NCBI GenBank assembly: GCA_019648995.1
Contig: BLXT01003782.1
Span: 240,713-268,107 of the forward strand
DNA: 27,395 nt
From: Plakobranchus ocellatus
Taxonomy: Eukaryota; Mollusca; Gastropoda; Plakobranchidae
Reading direction: 5' to 3'
Below, one piece after another: positions 21,701 to 27,395 of the stretch. A program made the translations under genes and the position numbers. How positions within the stretch are numbered: position 1 is the stretch's first letter; every line of letters starts with the position of its first letter. The notes under the pieces are model-generated. The model was not told the DNA's origin, did no database searches, and saw only the letters and a list, made by a program, of their open reading frames with translations.

Positions 21701-23676
21701 TTTCATGTTTACTCAATGATTAAAAATATCCAAAATGTGAAGTGTGACTCTTTTGGACCAGTCTCAAGACAATTTTGTATTGTCTGATGCTAGTTGTACC
21801 ATGTGATGTCATCTCTTTTTCTCTTGTGTAGGGCTGTTAATGTAGAAAACATTCATAACAAACTAGAGGCAGCTGAAATTTATAATTTTTAAAGAGTCTT
21901 ACGGATATTATGGTAGAAAAAAAAGTGTATATAGTTTTTAATGAGGACATTGTTAGAAATCACTCCCTCTAGGGAAAGGGTTTATGTAATTTCAAGGGTA
22001 TTTGATTTTTCGTTATATTCATCAAGCTTTTACCAAGAGGACAAGATAGGCATTTTTTTTTTAATTATAAAAAAAACCACTGAGAAAGAAAGAGAATTTA
22101 TGCCGCTCAGGGAAAAGACCTTGATCTAGCAGCATAGCAGAGGAGAGAAGGGTATAACATGTTTCTCTGCTCTTGCCCCTTCTCTGAATTGAGGTCTTAT
22201 CTTTTTAAAGTAAAGTCTTATTCGTCAGCTCATTGTTTGCCAGCCTGAAAACAGATGAGCTCTAAAATCTGTTAAAATGGCCATCATAGGGGGTTTTTAT
22301 TCTTTCCACAAAATCAAAAATCAAAGGTAAATTTGTATGTAGGATTTTATTAAAGAACTTTGAATTTCAATGGTAAAAGTGTTTCCCATTCCTGGACAAA
22401 CAGCAAGTAAACCGCATTTTAAATTGATGAGAAGGTAGTGGGACCCTAAAGGACTAAAAATAGGCATAAGCACACCTTCCTAGTATTATGAAAAATTCGT
22501 AATTGTTACGAAAAATCCATCAGATTACGAAAATACAAAAGCTTCTGATTCATTATGAATTTTGCTCTGGCTCCATAACAGAGAACCTGTATTCTTTTCA
22601 CTGAAGAAGCAAGAGCTGCTAAAACTGCCTGAAAAAGGCTTGTATCCTGAGCAACGTTCAGGCTAATGATCATTCTACTAAACTGAAATACTAGAAAGTT
22701 TATTACATTGTACATTTATAGATTACATTTGAGTGGAGGTAGAATTGGTGCAAACACTAACGTTTCTGTGGGAAAAAAATTGTCAATAGTATCCATAAGT
22801 GCACGTTTTTGCTGCTACTGATTTTGAGTTCAAATTACTAATTTTTTCACCTTGGATGATCCCAACTAACAGGTATGCATAAGCTCCTAATTAGGACAAC
22901 GGCCATCGATAGACACTCCACTGCCTTAGATAGGTTTGTTACAAAACAAATGCTAGCGGAACTTAATTGATTGATTGATTATTTATTTACCTAGTCCACC
23001 ATTTATTTGTGATTTCATGGTTTCTGTTCATTCATTGTCTTTTACAGGCCATTATCAGTTGCTTAAGCAAATTGAAGCAAAGGTAAAAATCCATTAAAAA
23101 TCTGACTGATGTATGAAGAAACTTTAGAAGGATTGGGCCGCATCAAGACCTTCAGAAGATGGGGAGGTTGGATTTCAGGGGGCAAAGTCCCCCAGAAGCT
23201 GATGAACTTTTTCAATTTGAGAGTGAAAATGCGGCCTCTTGTGACACTAAAGTAGTACATGTTCAACATCCACAGGTACAGAACTTTTGCAGGGGAAAGG
23301 TTCTGAACGAACTTTTGCAATTTGGGAATGAAAATGTGGCCTCTCCTGGTACTGAAGTAGTACATCAGTTTGCAGGGGAAAGAATCCCCTTGGATCCAGC
23401 CTTGAAGGAATCTGTACAAAACCTTTGCCCAAACTAGATCTTTTTAAAATCATTTACTAGGGTTGAAAGTTTTTTTTTTTCTTTTTGATTTTCTTTATAA
23501 AAGCTTATCTATTGTTATTTATTATTTTTGACTAGGAAAAATGCGAACCTGCCAGAGAGAGTGATGGATTACCCATTTCTCAAGTGTGTTACAGTGGCAT
23601 TCTGGACACACTTAAGTTGATGCCTGATCATTACAGGTGGAACAGTTCATCACAAACACCTTACTTCTCCTATAAG
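11616..23676 (+). CDS. Di-N-acetylchitobiase-like paralogue, copy 2 (partial; exons 1/2 to 6 seen)
   Basis: Recognised coding exons are 11616-11679, 14849-14993, 15859-16070, 19003-19156, 21128-21225 and 23536-23676; all join in frame. The first carries the CPC-x-DPKLC-EPI segment that begins mature CTBS. The third keeps the GH18 motif DGINFDVE (Glu codon 15969-15971) and the fourth keeps FLFIMAYDE. The family role is GlcNAc release from chitobiose. Here the DEQSQI-x-x-EC loop after MAYDE and the PFRGAPCSD loop of exon 6 are both replaced by unrelated residues, so specificity may have changed. Signal-peptide exon and last exon (YDNPQS / LRGIG region) were not found; the last must lie beyond 27395 or be lost. 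No stop or frameshift interrupts the visible exons. Confidence 0.87.
11680..14848 (+). other. Intron between CPC exon and exon 2 of CTBS copy 2
   Basis: A 3.2-kb intron containing a CA/CT microsatellite (12642-12802) and small CT/CA patches near 13115-13165. The rest is AT-rich with no recognised gene or transposon. Confidence 0.75.
12642..12802 (+). repeat. (CA)n(CT)n compound microsatellite
   Basis: A CA array (12642-12668) is followed by a CT array with CCAT and CTTT interruptions, ending in TTC triplets. The apparent Arg/Glu-rich and Leu/Ser-rich frames here are repeat artefacts. Confidence 0.95.
14849..14993 (+). CDS. CTBS copy 2, exon 2
   Basis: Acceptor gtttccacag ends at 14848 and donor gtaagt starts at 14994. 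It encodes VVAFSTHNDKTHWQLFDWSK, LTTV and a strand ending MCMAHSHGVRVVTV. By hand count it matches the copy 1 exon at about 25 of 48 residues, with the same 145-bp length and phases. Confidence 0.92.
14994..15858 (+). other. Intron 2 of CTBS copy 2
   Basis: An 865-bp intron. The part from about 15420 to 15780 is less AT-rich and open on both strands for about 60 codons, but no family could be recognised. Confidence 0.7.
15859..16070 (+). CDS. CTBS copy 2, exon 3 (catalytic motif)
   Basis: Acceptor tatccacag ends at 15858 and donor gtgggc starts at 16071. It encodes LRTQWVHQNL, then DGINFDVE (15948-15971) and TALVRET. The length of 212 bp equals the copy 1 exon; about 31 of 71 residues are identical by hand count. 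The catalytic Glu and the DxxDxD carboxylates are intact. Confidence 0.93.
16071..19002 (+). other. Intron 3 of CTBS copy 2
   Basis: A 2.9-kb intron. It contains a 36-bp tandem duplication (16931-17001). A stretch around 17900-18650 has more balanced base composition and minus-strand frames of 86-93 codons, which may be a transposon relic, but I recognise no domain. Confidence 0.7.
16931..17001 (+). repeat. 36-bp perfect tandem duplication
   Basis: Units 16931-16966 and 16967-17001 are identical over 35 bp (start AAACTCCATTCTTTAAGCTT). Perfect identity suggests a recent slippage or repair event. Confidence 0.95.
19003..19156 (+). CDS. CTBS copy 2, exon 4 (divergent cleft loop)
   Basis: Acceptor ttctgttag ends at 19002 and donor gtaagt starts at 19157. 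It encodes ISVDVILEATSHYRYYDYRG and FLFIMAYDEDVNKVGPNSGY. The barrel strand ending MAYDE is kept, but the following QSQI-x-x-EC of the family is absent and the exon is 15 bp shorter than its copy 1 counterpart. It ends in phase 1 like copy 1. Confidence 0.9.
19157..21127 (+). other. Intron 4 of CTBS copy 2
   Basis: A 2.0-kb intron that is AT-rich with many A and T runs; no gene or transposon recognised. Confidence 0.75.
21128..21225 (+). CDS. CTBS copy 2, exon 5
   Basis: Acceptor tttttcccag ends at 21127 and donor gtaagt starts at 21226. It encodes IKSYLRDKIPAHKIVLGLPW followed by YGDLYECSHIVG. The KIVLGLPWYG-x-x-YEC strand is typical of CTBS, in the same phases as exon 5 of copy 1. Confidence 0.9.
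21309..21603 (+). mobile_element. Full-length tRNA-derived SINE with target-site duplication
   Basis: A 14-bp direct repeat TTTTTCTTTAGAAT at 21309-21322 and 21590-21603 flanks a 267-bp element (21323-21589). The head is tRNA-like, with an A box near TGACTTACCTGG (21334-21345) and a B box GGTTTAAATCC (21378-21388) ahead of CCCAGTCCGGGCCA. A central body shared with the copy at 9428-9598 follows. The element is non-coding and would depend on a partner LINE. Molluscan SINE families sharing a central domain are known, but I cannot assign this one. Confidence 0.88.
21334..21388 (+). promoter_or_regulatory. Internal RNA polymerase III promoter (A and B boxes) of the SINE
   Basis: A box-like TGACTTACCTGG at 21334-21345 and B box-like GGTTTAAATCC at 21378-21388 (consensus GGTTCRANTCC) are spaced as in tRNA genes. 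Confidence 0.75.
23204..23390 (+). repeat. Two-unit repeat with 105-bp period
   Basis: Segment 23204-23260 resembles 23309-23365 (GAACTTTT-CAATTTG to GTAGTACAT), and the TTTGCAGGGGAAAG word also recurs at the same spacing. Open frames exist on both strands, but no family was recognised. Confidence 0.8.
23536..23676 (+). CDS. CTBS copy 2, exon 6 (family loop lost)
   Basis: Acceptor tttgactag ends at 23535 and donor gtactg starts at 23677; both ends are phase 0. It encodes EKCEPARESDGLPISQVCYS and GILDTLKLMPDHYRWNSSSQ then TPYFSYK. The start (EKC) and the end (FRWNG/YRWNS and TPY) align with copy 1, but the PFRGAPCSD loop between them is replaced and the exon is 18 bp shorter. Confidence 0.87.
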
Positions 23677-23744
23677 GTACTGGTTCTAAGTACTTCTTTA
23701 TGTTCTTTGGAAAGTAAGACAGGTATTTTTAATATTGTATGTAT

Positions 23745-24190
23745 TTGTAATCCAGGGACAATAAATGAACGTGAGAGTAAGCTAATTGAATGGTGCCAAA
23801 TCAATCATTTTACCATCACAAATACTTGGTATCAAAACCTTCCTAGGCAACAGTGGACATAGACGAGCCCTGGTGATAAAGCTGGAAACAGCTTATAACA
23901 CATTATATTCTCATTCAGAAACAATTGAAAAAGATCATCAAGAACATCCAAATCACTGTTGTGAGCCAAATAAATTCAGACCATATTTTAATCATGTGTA
24001 AATTTAAAATAAAACTTGAGACAGTTAAAAAAGTAAAGGCCTATTCTAAATTCCATACGGACCTACTAGAATCTGATGAGCTGTTAAACAACAGAGACAA
24101 AATTGCTGCAGCTGTGCTACACAAATATGAGTCTCTAAGCAACATCTCACAGAAAGATGAACTGTGCTCAGAAATGGAAAAGTCATGAAT
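23745..24190 (+). mobile_element. RTE LINE fragment, plus strand (endonuclease end and linker)
   Basis: The translation gives GTINERESKLIEWCQINHFT, ITNTWYQNLPRQQWT, then after frame changes SDHILIMCKFKIKLETVKK and ELCSEMEKS. This is the C-terminal part of the RTE endonuclease and the linker to the RT. The plus-strand element is cut off where the minus-strand element begins. It is broken by stops and frameshifts. Confidence 0.85.
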
Positions 24191-24194
24191 GAAA

Positions 24195-26520
24195 TCATAG
24201 AGTAAAACAGGATTCTTCTCCTTAACGTGCCTGGTCTGGAACAGACGTTGGCGATCATGTTTCTCCACCCAAACCTATTCTCAGTTATCTCATAAAGTTG
24301 TCGCTACCCTTACCTATTGCCCATAACCTAAGACTTTCAAAAAAGGCGATTCTCTGTCTAATTCTACTGTGTTTGCCTTCAATCTTTCCAGTGATTGCTA
24401 AGTGTTCTAAACCCTTATGTTGGCAAATATGACCTGAAACCTGTAGTTGCCTCTGTCTCATGGTTTTAATTAAAGATCGCTCAAGATTAGCCTCTTTCAA
24501 TACCAATTCATTGGATTTTTTTCTGTTCATATATCCTCATCAGTCTTCTGATAAACCTCATCTCTACTGCTTCTAATTTTCTCTCTGTTTCCCTATTTAT
24601 TGTCCAACACTCACTACCATACAAAAGTACTGACCATACAAAGTTTTCATTACCTTATTTTAGTTTTCATAGTTATGATTCTGTTTGGCAGTATTGGTTT
24701 AATTTTTTGGAATGTATCTTTGGCAATGGCTATTCTTTTACTTATTTCACTTGTGCACCTACCATTCGATATTATCAAATAACCTACATATTTGAATCTT
24801 ATAACTCGTTTGATTTTTTCGCCTTTGCTAATGAGATTGCATTTGGGGTTAGAGGATTTCTTTGAGATGACCATACTTTCAGTTTTCTTTACATTCAAAG
24901 ACAGGCCCATTCTTTTGTTCTCTAAAACTATAGTACCTAAAAGTTTTTGGAGTTGTTCACCACATTCTGCTCTTAAAACTGTATCATCTGCATACCTGAG
25001 ATTATCAAGATATTCTCCATTTATTTTTAAGCCTAAGTATCATCAAGATTCCTTACGATTATTTCACAATTTATGCTTAAAAGATCAAGAGACATTACAA
25101 ATCTTTGCCTCACATCTGTTTTGGTATATTTGGAATCACTGTTTTCTCCTTCAATTCTTACAGATGCAGTTCACACTCTGTTGCTCCCACAGTCCCAGTG
25201 TTTAAGGCAGTACTATAAAACAAACTTACCATATTGTATATTGCATTAAGAAGTTTTGTTGTCAGATCTATTCCTAGATGATCTAATACTGTAATTATTT
25301 CTATTAGTGTGTTATCTGGTCCTGTGGCTTTTCCATTTTTCATATTCTTTATCACTGCCTCTAGCTCTTCTTTAAGGATAGTTAGACCTTCTATGTTTTT
25401 CTTTATATTAGGTTTTTTGCAACTATCATCTTTGAAAAGATCTTCAACATACTCTTACCATCTGTGTAGTATTTCTTCGATCTCCATTATTCTGTCTTTT
25501 GGTTTGATGCAGCCAGGGTGACTGTGTTTGGTTTTCTCACCACTGTACTGATGTCCCTAATTTTTAGCATTCATGAATTTACTGTCTATATTTAACTTTT
25601 GCTCTATTTTCCTGTCATTGTTGGGTAATCCATTCTTCTTTTCCTGCATGGCACTTTACCTTGATTTTTTTGTGTAGGTTTTTATTTGTGGCTCTACATT
25701 TTTTTGATTTGGACCTTTTTTCCATCAAATCGAGTATTTCTTTGTTTATTCATTTCTTATGCTCTTTTTTAACCTTTTTTGGAATGTTTTTCTCTCTCAC
25801 TTCACCAAGTGAATTTTTCATTTCTGACCATAGTTCCTCTACTTCTGAGATGCTGTTTAGAGTCTCTATTTGTTATGCTCAGCTATATCATCACCAGATT
25901 TCATCAGATTTTAGTAAGTCCATTTGGAATTTAGGATTTGCCTTTGCCTTTTGGAATTTCTTAAGCTTTATCTGAAATTTACACATGACTGGAATATGAT
26001 CTGAATCACAGTTGGCTCGCAGCAGTGTTTTTGATGTTTTGACGGCGTTTCAGAATCATTTCTTGATGAGAAGATAATCTATTTTGCTTTTTCTTCCATC
26101 ATAGGGGCTTTTCAGTGACCACTGTTGTCTAGAATGGTTTTGATGCCAATTATTTGTGATGGTAAAATCATTGATGGGCCTTCTTCCACGCTCATGTACA
26201 GTCCCTATGCCATTGGGTCTAACAACATCTTCTACCCTTTCATCCCCAATTTTTCCAGTGAAATCTCCCACTATTATTATGATGTTCTGAGATTTTAGAT
26301 AGCCCTTTGCTTTTTCTGTTTCCTTATAAAACGTTTCTACTCCTACATCTTCACTATCAGATGTTGTTGCATATACTACCAGTTTAGCTACAACTTCTCT
26401 GTCTGAAATTGGATATCAGCATCCTGGACTTTTTGGTGTTGTTACATCAAATAAGATACCAACGCCTCTTCCAAAGATTGGGCATGTCTTTGAATGAGAA
26501 GAAAACGGAATGTTCTGCTT
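24195..26520 (-). mobile_element. RTE-clade LINE, minus strand, internally deleted
   Basis: Read from right to left it gives the endonuclease (GVGILFD, VVYATTSDSED, VGDFTGKIGDERVEDVV, ITNNWHQNHSRQQWS, KIDYLLI at 26056-26485), linker, RT opening KNGKATGPD (about 25310-25340), ECELH, then directly RIEGEN, TDVRQRF, the polymerase motif RYADDT (YADD at 24983-24994), MGLSLNVKKTESMVISKK, and the C-terminal QLQVSGHICQHKGLEHLAIT to MIANVCSRPGT (about 24220-24460). The RT segment that should carry the first catalytic aspartate is missing, and stops and frameshifts occur. The element is dead. Confidence 0.88.
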
Positions 26521-26630
26521 TTGCTGCATAACATTTTATCTTAATCTTATTGTTTAGGCCTTTGAATTTGGCTTCTTCATTTTTTTTTACTTGCACCTTT
26601 CTTCAATCAAATGTAGCGTTTTTTATACTG
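26520..26630 (-). mobile_element. Small RTE LINE linker fragment, minus strand
   Basis: The minus strand gives KVQVKKNEEAKFKGLNNKIK then IKCYAA. It aligns with the linker of the adjacent element at 25645-25740, so it is a second, separate copy or a local duplication. Confidence 0.7.
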
Positions 26631-26699
26631 TTTTACCTGCAATAATGGCCCTTGAATATAAAGGTGTTATTGGAATGGTCCCACTCATGCCATTTTAAC

Positions 26700-26830
26700 A
26701 GAGGTGCACTGTATAGAAGTGAGTGTTAGACAATAAACAAGGAAAGAGAGAAAACTGGTAGCAGTAGAGATGTGTTTTATCAGCAGAGTACTATGAAAGG
26801 CTAGAGAGCTTACTGTTATGGCTAACAAGG
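26700..26830 (+). mobile_element. RTE LINE fragment, plus strand (after the RT domain)
   Basis: The plus strand reads LYRSEC, a stop, then TINKERERKLVAVEM and CFISRVL. The matching piece in the minus-strand element lies at 24530-24640. Together with 23745-24190 it could be the far end of the plus-strand element that the minus-strand one interrupted, although the RT region between is missing. Confidence 0.72.
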
Positions 26831-27319
26831 CTCAATATAACTGGCCAACAACATGACGGCGATAGTCTTGTTTTGAAACTAACAAGCTGCTGGGTGGGCA
26901 AAAGGAGGGTGTAGCAGTGGGCGGGTAGTCTGCACTAGCAGCAATTTATTGATACCATAAAGTGCGAGAAAATTGATTAATTTTTTTTTATAATAGATAG
27001 CTCTATGAAATATTATGTATTTTAGACATACCCTCCCTCCCTCTCCTCCTCTGTCTCTTTTTAACAGACTCTCTGCCTCCCAGATTTATCTAATATTGGT
27101 AACGGATATTGTAAACAGAAATGTTACAATTAATTCAATTGGACTGTCTATCTGTCTGTGTGTCTATGTATATTTCTATCTATTACCAAAACAGTTTTAA
27201 AAAAACCTAACGTTTAGAAGAATTGTGGGGAGGGGGAGAATGGGATGGAATGGAATGGAGTGCAGTACCGTAGTTATAAATGTATGTATTTGAACCAATG
27301 TGATCTATTCTAAATGAGG

Positions 27320-27395
27320 ACTACTACTACTACTACAGCTGCTGTTGCTGCTGCTGCTACAATTACTGCTGCTGCTACTACTACTGCTACTGCTG
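27320..27395 (+). repeat. (ACT)n/(GCT)n trinucleotide repeat
   Basis: Mixed CTA and CTG triplets running off the right edge of the window. Confidence 0.93.

Larger units (their letters stand above)
21226..23535 (+). other. Intron 5 of CTBS copy 2
   Basis: A 2.3-kb intron containing a full-length SINE (21323-21589) and a two-unit 105-bp-period repeat (about 23204-23390). The rest is AT-rich and unrecognised. Confidence 0.75.
23677..27395 (+). other. Last visible intron of CTBS copy 2 (to the window edge)
   Basis: Mostly a nest of RTE LINE fragments (about 23745-26840). From 26840 to 27300 nothing is recognised, and 27320-27395 is a trinucleotide repeat. The expected terminal exon, with YDNPQS and LRGIG-like residues, is not present here. 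Confidence 0.7.

Noticed and set aside
24792..25205. 137-codon plus-strand frame
   Set aside because: Antisense shadow of the minus-strand RTE reverse transcriptase (YADD region).
25661..25975. 104-codon plus-strand Phe/Ser-rich frame
   Set aside because: Antisense of the RTE linker.
23745..26840. Twin-priming inversion of a single LINE insertion
   Set aside because: The endonuclease-linker region is present in both orientations; twin priming would split one copy rather than duplicate it.
26840..27300. Terminal exon 7 of copy 2
   Set aside because: No YDNPQS, LRGIG or similar residues on the plus strand with usable splice sites.

Overview
The window looks like animal nuclear DNA: it is AT-rich, has GT-AG introns of 0.2-3.3 kb, long CT/CA/AAT microsatellites, a tRNA-derived SINE with target-site duplications, and decayed RTE-clade LINEs. 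There are no bacterial-style operons. A mollusc, probably a gastropod, is my inference from the style of the repeats and introns; no marker in the window proves it.

The genic content is two plus-strand, head-to-tail paralogues of di-N-acetylchitobiase (CTBS, glycoside hydrolase family 18), the lysosomal enzyme that trims chitobiose from degraded N-glycans. Copy 1 (684-9979) has six exons ending in a stop codon; its first exon, with the signal peptide, lies left of the window. Copy 2 (11616-23676 and beyond) has six recognisable exons. Its signal-peptide exon was not found, and its last exon should lie right of the window. Both copies keep the GH18 DGxNxDxE motif. Exons 2 and 3 have identical lengths (145 and 212 bp) and every comparable intron phase matches, so they come from a tandem duplication. 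By hand count they are only about 52% (exon 2) and 44% (exon 3) identical in protein. Copy 1 keeps the family signatures DEQSQI-x-x-EC and PFRGAPCSD; copy 2 has lost both.

Layout: 1-683, intron tail with a CT repeat; 684-9979, copy 1, with introns holding a 400-bp polypyrimidine tract (2211-2608), an RTE fragment (2670-3180), a 102-bp insert flanked by 16-bp direct repeats (6120-6253), a possible decayed antisense exon pair (about 7610-8219) and a truncated SINE (9428-9598); 9980-11615, intergenic with a 118-bp tandem repeat; 11616-23676, copy 2, with introns holding a CA/CT microsatellite, a 36-bp tandem duplication, a full-length SINE (21323-21589) and a 105-bp-period repeat; 23677-27395, last visible intron of copy 2, holding a nest of RTE fragments in both orientations (about 23745-26840) and ending in an ACT/GCT repeat.

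I found no RNA gene, CRISPR array or prokaryotic system. The most interesting biology is the remodelled chitobiase paralogue and the nested, inverted retrotransposon cluster beside its exon 6.
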